Shown here in pieces: positions 47,309 to 56,854 of a stretch of DNA of 64,000 nucleotides. Numbering within the stretch: the stretch's first letter is position 1; the number at the start of each line of letters is the position of its first letter. The translations under genes were made by a program, and so were the position numbers. Source of the DNA: Bradyrhizobium sp. BRP22 (GTDB taxonomy: Bacteria; Pseudomonadota; Alphaproteobacteria; Rhizobiales; Xanthobacteraceae); contig NZ_JADYVX010000005.1 in NCBI RefSeq assembly GCF_020194175.1, positions 186,001 through 250,000 of the forward strand, written 5' to 3'. The notes beneath the pieces were generated by a model. The model was not told where the DNA came from. It did no database searches and worked only from the letters and a program-made list of their open reading frames with translations.

Positions 47309-48793
47309 TCAGAGGCCGAGCTTCGACTTCAGGAGATCGTTCACGGCCTGCGGGTTAGCCTTGCCGCCGGACGACTTCATCACCTGTCCGACGAACCAGC
47401 CGATCATCTGCGGCTTCGCTTTCGCCTGCGCCACCTTGTCCGGATTGGCCGCGACGATGTCGTCGACCACCTTCTCGATCGCGCCCAGGTCGGTGACCTG
47501 CTTCATGCCGCGCGCTTCGACGAGCGCGCGCGGATCGCCGCCCTCCTGCCAGACGATCTCGAACAGATCCTTGGCGATCTTGCCGGAGATCGTCCCCTCG
47601 CCGATCAGATCGACGATCGCGGCAAGCTGCTCGGAGGAAACGGGCGAGCCCGTAATATCCCGGCCTTCCTTGTTGAGGCGCCCGAACAGTTCGTTGATCA
47701 CCCAGTTGGCCGCGAGCTTGCCGTCGCGCGCACGATCGGCGAGGCCGGCGAGGACCTGCTCGTAAAACTCCGCGCTTTCGCGCTCGGCCACCAGCACGCC
47801 GGCGTCATAGGGCGACAGCGCCAAGTCGGCGATGAAGCGCGCCTTCTTCTGGTCGGGCAGCTCGGGCAGCTTCGTCTTGAGCTCATCGACGAACGCCTGG
47901 CTGAACTCCAGCGGCAACAGGTCGGGATCGGGGAAATAACGATAGTCGTGCGCCTCTTCCTTGGAGCGCATCGAGCGCGTCTCGCCCTTGCCCGGATCGA
48001 ACAGACGCGTCTCCTGGTCGATCGAGCCGCCCTCCTCGAGGATATCGATCTGGCGCCGCGCCTCATACTCGATCGCCTGGCCGATGAAGTTGATCGAGTT
48101 CATGTTCTTGATCTCGCAGCGGGTGCCGAGCGGACCGCCGGGCCGGCGCACCGAGACGTTGACGTCGGCGCGCAAATTGCCCTTCTCCATGTCGCCATCG
48201 CAGGTGCCGAGATAGCGCAGGATCGAGCGCAGCTTGGCGACATAGGCCTTGGCCTGCTCGGCATCGCGGATGTCGGGCTTGGAGACGATCTCCATCAGCG
48301 CGACGCCCGAGCGGTTGAGGTCGACATAGGACATCGACGGCGACTGGTCGTGCAGCAACTTGCCGGCGTCCTGCTCCAGATGCAGCCGCTCGATCCCCAC
48401 TGTCACGCTGCGGCCGCCGTCGAGCTCGACCAGCACTTCGCCCTCGCCCACGATCGGCGACTTGTACTGGCTGATCTGGTAGCCTTGCGGCAGGTCGGGA
48501 TAGAAATAGTTCTTGCGGTCGAACACCGAGCGCAGGTTAATCTTTGCGTTCAGCCCAAGCCCGGTGCGCACTGCCTGCCGCACGCATTCCTCGTTGATCA
48601 CAGGCAGCATGCCCGGCATCGCGGCGTCCACCAGCGAGACATGGCTGTTCGGCTCGCCGCCGAACGCGGTCGAGGCGCCGGAGAACAGTTTTGAATTGGA
48701 GACGACCTGGGCATGGATCTCCATGCCGATCACCATCTCCCAGTCGCCGGTCGCGCCCTTGATGAGCTTGTGTGGTGTGGCAGGTGCGTTCAT
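47309..48793 (-). CDS. gatB: Aspartyl/glutamyl-tRNA amidotransferase subunit B
   Basis: A 494-residue subunit of the GatCAB complex that phosphorylates and amidates misacylated Glu-tRNA(Gln) or Asp-tRNA(Asn). Seen: [12 protein letters not shown] at the start, the [15 protein letters not shown] box, [19 protein letters not shown] and the C-terminal helical YqeY-like tail ([17 protein letters not shown]). It is the most distal of the gat genes here, separated from gatA by the patatin and small genes, all on the same strand. Confidence 0.96.
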   Translation of the reverse strand: MNAPATPHKLIKGATGDWEMVIGMEIHAQVVSNSKLFSGASTAFGGEPNSHVSLVDAAMPGMLPVINEECVRQAVRTGLGLNAKINLRSVFDRKNYFYPDLPQGYQISQYKSPIVGEGEVLVELDGGRSVTVGIERLHLEQDAGKLLHDQSPSMSYVDLNRSGVALMEIVSKPDIRDAEQAKAYVAKLRSILRYLGTCDGDMEKGNLRADVNVSVRRPGGPLGTRCEIKNMNSINFIGQAIEYEARRQIDILEEGGSIDQETRLFDPGKGETRSMRSKEEAHDYRYFPDPDLLPLEFSQAFVDELKTKLPELPDQKKARFIADLALSPYDAGVLVAERESAEFYEQVLAGLADRARDGKLAANWVINELFGRLNKEGRDITGSPVSSEQLAAIVDLIGEGTISGKIAKDLFEIVWQEGGDPRALVEARGMKQVTDLGAIEKVVDDIVAANPDKVAQAKAKPQMIGWFVGQVMKSSGGKANPQAVNDLLKSKLGL

Positions 48794-48870
48794 TGGTCTC
48801 GGTTTCCGGACAATTGATATCTGGGACGGCTTTCGGCTTCGCGCAACAGACCGCGCCAGTCAAGCAGGAG

Positions 48871-48895
48871 AGCATGATCCGGGAAAGATCATGCT
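48871..48895. repeat. Short palindrome (AGCATGATC family)
   Basis: AGCATGATCC and GATCATGCT form a hairpin upstream of gatB. It is a shorter relative of the element at 33076-33177. Confidence 0.6.
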
Positions 48896-48916
48896 CCAAC
48901 AAAGGGCTTGAGGGGG

Positions 48917-50314
48917 TCAAAGCCCGCGTCGAAACGCCTGGTAGGAGTTGCTGAGGCGGAGCGCGTCGGCGCCGCCCGCGATCAAGAGGTCGACCTGCTC
49001 CGGCGGCAATGCGAACCGCGTCGGGATGGCATTCAGGATGCTCGCGCGCGGCTCGCCCAACTGGTCGAAGCCAAGCCGCTCGACATAGATCTGGACGTCG
49101 CCGCATTGCCAATTCCCGCCGACGCCAAGGCGGGCACGGTCCGCGGCCGACAGACCGCACCGCCACCGCTTCAGCTTGCCGGACCAGTCGGTGGCAAGCG
49201 CGGAGAACGCCGCATAGCTCGAGCGCACGCTGGAATCGATGGCGGTATCGGCGGCGGCCGCGACCAGCTCCACGCCATTCGGGCCTTCAAGCCGCTGCGC
49301 GAAATCGCCGGATATGCCGCGGCCCGCATCGACCACCATGAACAGCATCCGCCTGAGCTTCACGGCCTGCCGCTCGGTCAGCGGCTCATACGGCCGCTCC
49401 GCCGCCAACAGACCGATGGTGAGACCGGACAAGCCGAAATTGTCGACGAGCCCGCCGTCGAGCAGCTTCACGTAGCGCATGGAGCCGTCGCGATAGCGCG
49501 AATTGGCCTCCGCAAACGAGCGCAGCAATGGCTGCGCGTTCGGATCGCGCCGCACGCGTTCGAGCCAGGCCGGCAGCGGCTTCGAGCAGCCGCCGGGATA
49601 GGTCTCGAGCACGATCGGCGCGAACGCCAGCGGCACCGCGGCCGATGCAGCCACCGCTTCGGACACGCGGTAGGAGCGGATATCGCTGCACAACGCATCG
49701 AACGAGGTCTTTCCGAACACGAAGGCCGTGCGGTTATAGATGTCCGAGGCGTTGATCCAGACCTTCGGCCGCCTGTCCTCGCGCAGCGCGTCGAACCGCG
49801 CGCCGTCGAACAGGTTCTGATCGAGCCATTCGGTCAACTGACTGTTGTTGACGCCGCCGGCGAGCGCACGGCCGATATTGCCGAGGGAGACGTTCGTCTT
49901 CAGCCCCTCTTCCGCGTTGCGCAGCAGGAAGCGCTCGCGGAAATCGTCGAGCGCCGCCCGCTTCTTGAGACCGAAATAGGCCGCGGTGATCGAACCGCCT
50001 GATACGCCGGAGACGAAGTCGACGCGATCGAGCAGCGTTTTGGCCTGAGCCGAACCACCATGAGAGCGGTCGAGCTCCCTCAGCACACCGAACGAGAAGG
50101 CCGCCGCCCGCGTGCCGCCGCCGGAGAAGGACAGCGCGACCATCGCGTCGTCGTCATAGCTCGGAATGTCGCGCCCGAGATTGCCATCGGCGCGTGCATC
50201 GGAGAGCGGCACATTGCTTGGCAGGTTGTAGACGGTTGCGCATCCGGCAAGCCCCACCGCAAAACCGGCCGTCAGTATCGTCGACAGCCACGCCCCTATG
50301 CCCGATCTACGCAC
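48917..50314 (-). CDS. Patatin-like phospholipase lipoprotein
   Basis: A 465-residue lipid acyl hydrolase. The signal peptide ends in a lipobox (GLAGC, Cys25), so it is likely a lipoprotein. The oxyanion-hole motif is SGGGTRAAAF near residue 64, the catalytic Ser105 is in GVSGGS (GxSxG), and the Asp is in LLDGGLVDNFGL, giving the Ser-Asp dyad of patatins. It also has SRYRDGSMRYVK and VVDAGRGISGD. It lies between gatB and gatA on the same strand and is presumably carried by the same transcription unit or by its own promoter in the 173-base gap upstream. Confidence 0.88.
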   Translation of the reverse strand: MRRSGIGAWLSTILTAGFAVGLAGCATVYNLPSNVPLSDARADGNLGRDIPSYDDDAMVALSFSGGGTRAAAFSFGVLRELDRSHGGSAQAKTLLDRVDFVSGVSGGSITAAYFGLKKRAALDDFRERFLLRNAEEGLKTNVSLGNIGRALAGGVNNSQLTEWLDQNLFDGARFDALREDRRPKVWINASDIYNRTAFVFGKTSFDALCSDIRSYRVSEAVAASAAVPLAFAPIVLETYPGGCSKPLPAWLERVRRDPNAQPLLRSFAEANSRYRDGSMRYVKLLDGGLVDNFGLSGLTIGLLAAERPYEPLTERQAVKLRRMLFMVVDAGRGISGDFAQRLEGPNGVELVAAAADTAIDSSVRSSYAAFSALATDWSGKLKRWRCGLSAADRARLGVGGNWQCGDVQIYVERLGFDQLGEPRASILNAIPTRFALPPEQVDLLIAGGADALRLSNSYQAFRRGL

Positions 50315-50487
50315 AACACTCTCTTGCCGCAGGCCCCGCCACGCTTCCCCTCAGCCTATCGCCGGCAATCTGGGCGCCCGCGTGGCGCGCAGCGACAGGG
50401 CCAGTGTCCATCTGGGTGGATTGAACTGCGGTCAGGTAAAGAAACCGCGTCAAATTGAACCAGGAGCGCCTTCACAACTTGGAGAGG

Positions 50488-50769
50488 TCAACCAAGCAGC
50501 GCGGAGACGATCCGCTCCCATTCAGCATCGAGTCCATCCCTGGCTACCGGCTGGCCGGCCTGGCGGTACCAATAGCCGGCATTGCCGAGATCGCCTTCGA
50601 CGCGGTGCAGATAGGCATGCACCCAGGCGGCCTCGGCGGAGCTTTCGTCCTGCACGATGCGGTGCGCCTGGTCCCAATCGCCTTTCGCCGCCCACCACAG
50701 CGCCGCCAGCGGCGGCGACAGCGAAGGCGCCGGCGCAGCGTCCTTGAGGCTGGCGCGGAAGTCCGCCAT
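50488..50769 (-). CDS. Small TPR-like hypothetical protein
   Basis: A 93-residue protein with helical repeats of TPR/Sel1 kind (ALWWAAKGDWDQAHRIVQ, then AWVHAYLHRVEGDLGNAGYW, then YRQAGQP). It follows gatA by 1 base on the same strand, so it is very likely cotranslated with gatA. I recognise it as a conserved hypothetical of alphaproteobacteria but no function is known. Confidence 0.8.
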   Translation of the reverse strand: MADFRASLKDAAPAPSLSPPLAALWWAAKGDWDQAHRIVQDESSAEAAWVHAYLHRVEGDLGNAGYWYRQAGQPVARDGLDAEWERIVSALLG

Positions 50770-50770
50770 C

Positions 50771-52246
50771 TCACCACCACCTTGGCGGCGTGAAGCGTCC
50801 GGCAGCCTGCTCGATCACCTCGCCGAGCGAGAACAGCGTTTCTTCATCGAAGGCACGCCCGATCAGTTGCAGCCCGAGCGGCAATCCCTGCGCATCCTTG
50901 CCGGCGGGGACCGCGATGCCGGGCAGACCTGCCATGTTCACCGTCACCGTGAAGATGTCGTTGAGATACATCTCGACCGGGTCAGTGCCGCCCTTCTCGC
51001 CGACGCCGAACGCCGCCGACGGTGTTGCCGGCGTGAGGATCGCGTTCACGCCCTTGGCGAAGCAGTCCTCGAAGTCCTTCTTGATCAGCGTGCGCACCTT
51101 CTGCGCTCGCAGATAATAGGCGTCGTAATAGCCGGCCGAGAGCACATAGGTGCCGATCATGACGCGGCGGCGCACCTCATCGCCAAAGCCTTCGGCGCGG
51201 GTGTTTTCGTACATCTCGCCGATGCTGCGGCCCGGCACGCGCAGGCCGTAGCGGACGCCGTCGTAGCGCGCGAGGTTCGACGATGCTTCCGCCGGCGCCA
51301 CGATGTAGTACGCCGGCAGTGCGTATTTGGTGTGCGGCAGCGACACCTCGACCAGCTCGGCGCCCGCCGCTTTCAACCACGCGGCGCCGTCACTCCAGAG
51401 CCTTTCGATCTCGGCCGGCATGCCGTCGAGGCGATACTCCTTGGGAATGCCGATTTTCATCCCCTTCACCGACCTGCCGATCGCAGCCTCGTAGTCGGGC
51501 ACGCCGATGTCGACCGAGGTGGTGTCCTTGGGATCATGCCCCGCCATCGAGCGCATCAGGATCGCGGCATCGCGCACCGTGCGCGCGATCGGACCGGCCT
51601 GGTCGAGCGAGGACGCGAATGCGACGATGCCCCAGCGCGAGCAACGGCCATAGGTCGGCTTCACCCCGACGGTCGCGGTGAACGCCGCGGGCTGGCGGAT
51701 CGAGCCGCCGGTATCGGTCGCAGTCGCGCCCATGCACAGCAGCGCGGCGACGGCGGACGCCGAGCCGCCGGAGGAGCCGCCCGGCACCAGATGCGTGTTG
51801 GAGCCTTCGCGCCGCCACGGATTGACCACCGGGCCGAAGCACGAGGTCTCGTTCGACGAGCCCATCGCGAACTCGTCATTGTTGAGCTTGCCGAGCAGGA
51901 TCGCGCCGTCGCGCCAGAGCTGCGAGGTCACGGTCGATTCGTAAGGCGGCACGAAATTGCCGAGGATCTTCGAGCACGCCGTGGTGCGGATATCGCGCGT
52001 CGCGAACAGGTCCTTGATGCCGAGCGGGATGCCCGCGAGCGGACCGCCCTCGCCCTTGCCGATCTTTTCGTCGGCAGATTTCGCCATCTCGCGCGCGCGG
52101 TCCGGCGTCTCCAGCACATAGGCGTTGAGCACGCGCGCCGCTTCGATCGCGGCGAGATGCGCATCGGTGAGCTCGCGCGCGGTGAAGGACTTGTTCGCCA
52201 GGCCAGCTCTAGCCTCGGCGATCGTCAGCGATGTCAAATCGGTCAT
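50771..52246 (-). CDS. gatA: Aspartyl/glutamyl-tRNA amidotransferase subunit A
   Basis: A 491-residue amidase. The catalytic triad of the amidase signature family is seen as Lys in LGIKDLF (near residue 77), and the two serines in [15 protein letters not shown] (near residues 150-165). It releases ammonia from glutamine for the GatB site. Its start overlaps the end of the small upstream gene by 4 bases; gatC lies just beyond. Confidence 0.96.
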   Translation of the reverse strand: MTDLTSLTIAEARAGLANKSFTARELTDAHLAAIEAARVLNAYVLETPDRAREMAKSADEKIGKGEGGPLAGIPLGIKDLFATRDIRTTACSKILGNFVPPYESTVTSQLWRDGAILLGKLNNDEFAMGSSNETSCFGPVVNPWRREGSNTHLVPGGSSGGSASAVAALLCMGATATDTGGSIRQPAAFTATVGVKPTYGRCSRWGIVAFASSLDQAGPIARTVRDAAILMRSMAGHDPKDTTSVDIGVPDYEAAIGRSVKGMKIGIPKEYRLDGMPAEIERLWSDGAAWLKAAGAELVEVSLPHTKYALPAYYIVAPAEASSNLARYDGVRYGLRVPGRSIGEMYENTRAEGFGDEVRRRVMIGTYVLSAGYYDAYYLRAQKVRTLIKKDFEDCFAKGVNAILTPATPSAAFGVGEKGGTDPVEMYLNDIFTVTVNMAGLPGIAVPAGKDAQGLPLGLQLIGRAFDEETLFSLGEVIEQAAGRFTPPRWW

Positions 52247-52455
52247 TTATTGATCGGGCTGCAGAAGAACGGAGACAGGGTCTTGTCGTCGGCGGGATCG
52301 TCCTGTTTGGCGCGCGCTCTGTCGGCGGCCTCGAGCTGATCCAGCACGGTTTGCATCACCGCATTCGGATCGGCGGCCTTGCCCTGCCGCTCCATCGCAT
52401 CGAGATAGTTCATGTAGGCCTGATAGGCCTTTTCATCGTCGCAGAGCAGACACAT
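52243..52455 (-). CDS. Small hypothetical protein between gatC and gatA
   Basis: A 70-residue protein starting [20 protein letters not shown], with a Cys pair at the N-terminus and one Cys near the C-terminus (FFCSPINK). Its middle is helical and charged. The 4-base overlap with gatA indicates that it is translated as part of the gat message. The family is not recognised, though similar short ORFs near gatCA are plausible in this genus. Confidence 0.7.
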   Translation of the reverse strand: MCLLCDDEKAYQAYMNYLDAMERQGKAADPNAVMQTVLDQLEAADRARAKQDDPADDKTLSPFFCSPINK

Positions 52456-52480
52456 CGGGCTTCCCGCAAGTGAAGAGTGG

Positions 52481-52768
52481 TTATTCGACGACCTTCGGCA
52501 CCAGGAAGAAGTGATTCTCGGTGGCCGGCGCGTTGGCGACGATCTCGTCTGATATCTTGCCGTCAGTGACCACGTCAGCGCGCTTCTTCATCTCCATCGG
52601 CGTCACCGACGTCATCGGTTCGACGCCCTGGACATTCACCTCCGAAAGCTGCTCGACAAAGGCAAGCATCGCGTTCAGCTCGCCCTGCAGGTGGGGAACC
52701 TCAGCCTCGGAGACCGCGATCCGCGCAAGATGCGCGATGCGGCGGACGGTCGTGGCATCGACTGACAT
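52481..52768 (-). CDS. gatC: Aspartyl/glutamyl-tRNA amidotransferase subunit C
   Basis: A 95-residue subunit that stabilises GatA on GatB. Seen: [31 protein letters not shown] N-terminal helices and the [11 protein letters not shown] segment, plus [16 protein letters not shown] at the C-terminus. The start at 52768 is set by family length. It is the first gene of the gatC, small ORF, gatA, small ORF series. Confidence 0.94.
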   Translation of the reverse strand: MSVDATTVRRIAHLARIAVSEAEVPHLQGELNAMLAFVEQLSEVNVQGVEPMTSVTPMEMKKRADVVTDGKISDEIVANAPATENHFFLVPKVVE

Positions 52769-52863
52769 TATATATGGCCTTTGGGCAGCAAGATCAGCCC
52801 GCCGTATAGCAGACGCCGGTTTTGCGCCGCAACCCGCGGCACCTCTCCCATCGGGAGAGCGCC

Positions 52864-52954
52864 GCAGCCCGGGTGGAGCGGAACGCGTAACCGGGACACC
52901 TGCATCAATATTCACCGGCGGTCCCGGGCTACGCTGACACTTCACCCGGGCTAC
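52864..52954. repeat. Intergenic palindromic repeat (GTAGCCCGGGTGGAG family)
   Basis: GCAGCCCGGGTGGAGCGGAA and the end CTTCACCCGGGCTAC are complementary. The element sits between gatC and the nitronate monooxygenase gene. A second copy is at 56206-56295. Confidence 0.75.
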
Positions 52955-52963
52955 GGGACTGAG

Positions 52964-54040
52964 CTAGCGGCTCAAGGCGCCCATCCGCGCCAATGCCTCG
53001 CTGGCCAGCGTCCGCGTCAGCTCGGCCGCCGGCATCTCGCGGCCCAAGGGCAGCGCCTGCCCGGCCCACAGATTGGTGAAATCGGTCCTGCCGAGTTTTT
53101 CGGCGGCCGCCTTCAGCGGCGCCAGCGCGGTTGCGGCATGCGGAAAGGCCGGCGCGTCCGGCGAGATCGGCCCGATCTCGGACATCAGGCGGTTGGCGAC
53201 CCCGCGCGCCGGCCGCCCGGTCATCACGTTGGTGATCACCGTGGAATCGTCCCTCGCCTGCGCCAGCGCGGCACGCGCCGCCGGGCTCACCTTGGATTCC
53301 GGGCCGCGCAGATAGGCGCTGCCGATCTGCACGCCGGAAGCCCCCAGCGCGAACGCCGCCGCGATCCCGCGCCCATCCGCGATGCCGCCGGCCGCAACCA
53401 CCGGCACCTTCACCGCATCCACCACCTGCGGCACCAGCGCGAAGATGCCGGGCTGCTCGGCAATATTGTCGGTCAGGAACATGCCGCGATGGCCGCCCGC
53501 CTCGGCACCTTGCGCGATGATGACATCGGCGCCGTGCTCCTGAAGCCAGACCGCTTCCTTCACGATGGTCGCCGACGACATCACGATCGCGCCCGCATCC
53601 TTGACGCGCTTGAGCAGCTTTTGCTCCGGCAGGCCGAAATGGAAGCTGACGACCTCCGGCTTCAACTCCTCCACCACCTCGCACATCGCCTCATCGAACG
53701 GCGCACGATTGGCGGCATTGACGGGGGCCGCGGAATCCAGCCCAAGCTCCTTGTAGTAGGCTGCAAGCCGCCCCTTCCAGCGAGCCTCGCGCTGCGGATC
53801 CAGATCGTCCGGCTGGTGGCAGAAGAAGTTCATGTTGACCGGAGCGGAGACACGCTGGCGGATGATGTTGACCTGCTCGCGCGCCTTCTCCGCCGTGAGC
53901 ATCGCGCAGGGCAATGAGCCGAGGGCGCCACCTTGCGCGGCAGCGATCACCAGATCCGCATCCATCACGCCAGCCATCGGCGCCAGCACGATCGGAAACT
54001 CGGTCTTGAACAGGTCGATAATTCGGCGGTCCGGCCACAC
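52964..54040 (-). CDS. Nitronate monooxygenase family protein (2-nitropropane dioxygenase)
   Basis: A 358-residue FMN-dependent TIM-barrel enzyme. Seen: FPIVLAPMAGVMDADLV at the N-terminus, the EVVSFHFGLPE strand, AQGAEAGGHRG (GxEAGGHxG, the FMN and active-site loop), PVVAAGGIADGRG and the QIGSAYLRGPES phosphate-binding end. Substrates in vivo are likely propionate 3-nitronate or other nitronates. It is divergent from a LysR regulator gene, which may control it. Confidence 0.9.
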   Translation of the reverse strand: MWPDRRIIDLFKTEFPIVLAPMAGVMDADLVIAAAQGGALGSLPCAMLTAEKAREQVNIIRQRVSAPVNMNFFCHQPDDLDPQREARWKGRLAAYYKELGLDSAAPVNAANRAPFDEAMCEVVEELKPEVVSFHFGLPEQKLLKRVKDAGAIVMSSATIVKEAVWLQEHGADVIIAQGAEAGGHRGMFLTDNIAEQPGIFALVPQVVDAVKVPVVAAGGIADGRGIAAAFALGASGVQIGSAYLRGPESKVSPAARAALAQARDDSTVITNVMTGRPARGVANRLMSEIGPISPDAPAFPHAATALAPLKAAAEKLGRTDFTNLWAGQALPLGREMPAAELTRTLASEALARMGALSR

Positions 54041-54193
54041 GGTTCTTCTCTCCTTGAGGGATCGATGCTCGGCCAGGTCAATACCGCGTCATCATCATCC
54101 CGAAAATCTGGACGGCGAAACTGGACCGAACTAACATTCTCGAAAGATGAATACCAGGGAACGTAGCCATCTCTATTATGAAACGAGGCAGTC

Positions 54194-55081
54194 ATGGAAC
54201 TGACCGACCTCCAGACCTTCGCAACGGTCGCCCGTCTCGGCGGTATCACCCGCGCCGCCGACGAGCTGCACACCGTGCAGTCCAACGTCACCCAACGGAT
54301 CAAGGCGCTCGAAGCCGAAATCGGCACCGCGCTGTTCGAGCGGCACAGCCGCGGCATGACGCTGACGGGCGCCGGGCGGCGCCTGCTGCCTTACGCGCAG
54401 CGAATGGCCGCGCTCTCGCGCGAAGCGATGCTCGCTGCGCGTGACGATGGCGAGCCGAAGGGACCGCTCGCGATCGGCTCGATGGAGACGACGGCGGCCG
54501 TCCGCCTGCCGGTGCTGCTTGCCGAATTCCATCGCCGCTTTCCGGCGGTGCGGCTGAGCCTGAAGACCGCGACAACGACCGATCTCGTCACCGCCGTGCT
54601 GGACGGCACGCTCGACGGCGCCTTCGTGGCCGGTCCGATCGATCACGCCGATCTCACCTCCACCCTCGCGTTCCGCGAAGAGCTGGTGCTGGTCACCGCG
54701 CGCCGCTGGAGCAATCTCGCCGCCTTGCGCGCGGGCACATCGGAATCCGGACCGACCGCACTGGTGTTCCGCACCGGCTGCACCTATCGCCAGCGGCTGG
54801 AGCAGATCTTCGCCGATTTCGGCTGGCCGTCGGCCGCGCGGTTCGAACTCGGCACGCTCGACGGTATGGTGGGCTGCGTCGCCGCCGACATGGGCGTGAC
54901 GCTGCTGCCGCGCGTCGTCGTCGAGCGCAATGCGTTGCATGCCAGCGTCAGCATCCACACGCTCGACCCAGCCTATGCGCGCGCCGAAACGATCTTCATT
55001 CAACGCCGCGGCGCGCATCAATATAGCGCGCTGCAGAGCTTTGCCGCCTGCCTCGACGACGACCAGGTCATCGCGGCCTGA
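54194..55081 (+). CDS. LysR-family transcriptional regulator
   Basis: A 295-residue regulator. The winged helix-turn-helix is at residues 1-60 (LQTFATVARLGGITRAADEL, HTVQSNVTQRIKALE). The C-terminal substrate-binding domain follows from about residue 90 (AIGSMETTAAVRLPVLLAEF). It is divergent from the nitronate monooxygenase gene with a 153-base gap, the typical LysR and target arrangement, so that gene is the likely target. The ligand is unknown. Confidence 0.92.
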   Translation: MELTDLQTFATVARLGGITRAADELHTVQSNVTQRIKALEAEIGTALFERHSRGMTLTGAGRRLLPYAQRMAALSREAMLAARDDGEPKGPLAIGSMETTAAVRLPVLLAEFHRRFPAVRLSLKTATTTDLVTAVLDGTLDGAFVAGPIDHADLTSTLAFREELVLVTARRWSNLAALRAGTSESGPTALVFRTGCTYRQRLEQIFADFGWPSAARFELGTLDGMVGCVAADMGVTLLPRVVVERNALHASVSIHTLDPAYARAETIFIQRRGAHQYSALQSFAACLDDDQVIAA

Positions 55082-55245
55082 TCGTTCCGCCCAGCGAAAT
55101 TCCGACTACCATATTCCGTGACGGAGCCATCACACGTTTCGCGCGGCACGCGTCATCAAAAATTTTTGGCTCGTTGTGCGCGGCTACGTTAGTATGGGGC
55201 GCTTTCTACCAACAACCATAACGTCAACATCTGGGAGGGACTGCG

Positions 55246-56181
55246 ATGCGCACCGCATTCGTGTTGTGCTGTTCTATTGCCTTGTTGGCTACGGTCGGAA
55301 CGGCAAGCGCACAAGACTGGACCAAGTCAAAATGGGGGCCGAACGACGAGATCGGCGCCGCCAACTACATGACGCCCGAGCTCGTCGTCAAAGCCGCATC
55401 ACTGGTGAAAACCGGCAAGACCTACGCGCTCGGCATTCCCGTCGACACCAAGACGCCCGCCTATCCGCCGCGCACCTTCAAGATGACCGTCGTCCAGCCC
55501 GGACAGGCCGGCATCTCGGGCCTAGGTCCGAACAAGGCGACCTATAATGACGACATTCTCGACACCTGGGTCGGCATCGGCAGCCAGCTCGACGGCCTCG
55601 GCCATCTCGGCATCGAGCACGTCTACTACAACGGCAACAAGCTCGCCGACTTCGCCGATCCCAACGGCTTGAAGAAGCTCGGCATCGAGAAGGTGCCGCC
55701 GATGGTCGCGCGCGGCGTGCTGCTCGACATGGCCGCCTATTACAACACCGACGTCGTCAAGGAAGGCACCGCCTTCAACAAGAAGGAGATCGAGGAAGCC
55801 GCGAAGAAACAGGGTGTCGAGATCCGACAGGGGGACGTCGTGATCTTCCATACCGGCTGGCTCAGCCTGATCGGCAAGGACGACAAGCGCTATTCCGCGG
55901 GCGAGCCCGGCCTCGGGGTCGAGGGTGCCAATTATCTCACCGGCAAGGGCGTGGTGGCCGTCGGCGCCGATACCTGGGGGCTCGAAGTGCTGCCGTTCGA
56001 AACCAACAATGTGTTCGAGGTACACCAGATCCTGCTGGCGAAGAACGGCACCTATATCCTGGAGAACATGGACACCGCCGAACTCGCCAAGGACAGGGGG
56101 TATGAGTTCCTGTTCGTGCTCGGACAACCGCGCTGGCGCGGCGGCGTGCAGAGCATGATCAACCCGGTCGCGATCCGGTAA
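55246..56181 (+). CDS. Secreted cyclase-family protein (kynurenine formamidase-like)
   Basis: A 311-residue exported protein of the cyclase superfamily. The signal peptide is MRTAFVLCCSIALLATVGTA, with cleavage near SAQ. The core has GIGSQLDGLGHLGIEH, where the family usually has a G-T-H-x-D-x-x-x-H metal set; here Gln replaces His, but Asp and the second His remain. Later conserved parts are RGVLLDMAAYYN, RQGDVVIFHTGW and VGADTWGLEVLP. Family members act on cyclic amides or lactones; this one has an altered metal set and unknown substrate. Confidence 0.82.
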   Translation: MRTAFVLCCSIALLATVGTASAQDWTKSKWGPNDEIGAANYMTPELVVKAASLVKTGKTYALGIPVDTKTPAYPPRTFKMTVVQPGQAGISGLGPNKATYNDDILDTWVGIGSQLDGLGHLGIEHVYYNGNKLADFADPNGLKKLGIEKVPPMVARGVLLDMAAYYNTDVVKEGTAFNKKEIEEAAKKQGVEIRQGDVVIFHTGWLSLIGKDDKRYSAGEPGLGVEGANYLTGKGVVAVGADTWGLEVLPFETNNVFEVHQILLAKNGTYILENMDTAELAKDRGYEFLFVLGQPRWRGGVQSMINPVAIR

Positions 56182-56205
56182 CTGTCTCTCCACTCGGGCA
56201 GCCTC

Positions 56206-56295
56206 GTAGCCCGGGTGGAGTGCAGCGCAACCCCGGGGGCGTTTGCGTCACGTTGGCAAGCGCTCCCGGGTTACGCTTCGCTTCACCCGGGCTAC
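56206..56295. repeat. Intergenic palindromic repeat (GTAGCCCGGGTGGAG family)
   Basis: GTAGCCCGGGTGGAGTGCAG and CTTCACCCGGGCTAC are complementary arms with CCCGGG blocks inside. It lies between the cyclase and ruvX. Confidence 0.8.
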
Positions 56296-56368
56296 TGATT
56301 CACCCCGCTGGGGAGAGGTGAAGCACCGGCTTTGCCTACGCACTGCACCACGTGTTAAGCGCATCGGC

Positions 56369-56851
56369 ATGCCCGCCCCTGTCCTCCCCCTGATCGAAGC
56401 CGTCGCGCATTGGCCCGTGCGCGGCGCGTTGATCGGGCTCGACCTCGGAACCAAGACCATCGGCGTCGCCGTCTCCGATCCCGATCGCCGGCTGGCGACC
56501 GGCGTCGAGACCATCCAGCGCAAGACGTTCAAGGCCGACGCCGCGCGGCTGCTCGCGATCGCCAGCGAGCGCAACGCTGCCGGCTTCGTGCTTGGGCTTC
56601 CCATCAACATGGACGGCAGCGAGGGGCCGCGGGCGCAATCGACCCGCGCCTTCGCCCGTAACCTCTCCAATCTGACAACGCTGGCGATCGGGCTCTGGGA
56701 CGAGCGGCTCTCGACATCAGCCGTCGAACGCGAACTGATCGGCATGGATGTCAGCCGCGCCAAGCGCGCCGAGGTGATCGACGAGCACGCCGCGATCTTC
56801 ATCCTGCAGGGCGCGCTGGATCGGCTGGCCAGGCTGCGGGGCGAGCGCTGA
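56369..56851 (+). CDS. ruvX: Putative pre-16S rRNA nuclease / Holliday junction resolvase-like YqgF
   Basis: A 160-residue RNase H-like protein of the YqgF family. The first acidic site is in LIGLDLGTKTIGVAVSD, the Glu motif is in GLWDERLST, and the last Asp is in VIDEHAAIFILQ. YqgF trims the 5' end of pre-16S rRNA in E. coli. The start at 56369 is set by the conserved length. It is followed 3 bases later by the AEC transporter gene. Confidence 0.92.
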   Translation: MPAPVLPLIEAVAHWPVRGALIGLDLGTKTIGVAVSDPDRRLATGVETIQRKTFKADAARLLAIASERNAAGFVLGLPINMDGSEGPRAQSTRAFARNLSNLTTLAIGLWDERLSTSAVERELIGMDVSRAKRAEVIDEHAAIFILQGALDRLARLRGER

Positions 56852-56854
56852 AGC

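Noticed and set aside
46869..47358. Frames upstream of gatB
   Set aside because: One runs into the end of gatB and neither has a conserved motif or ribosome site.
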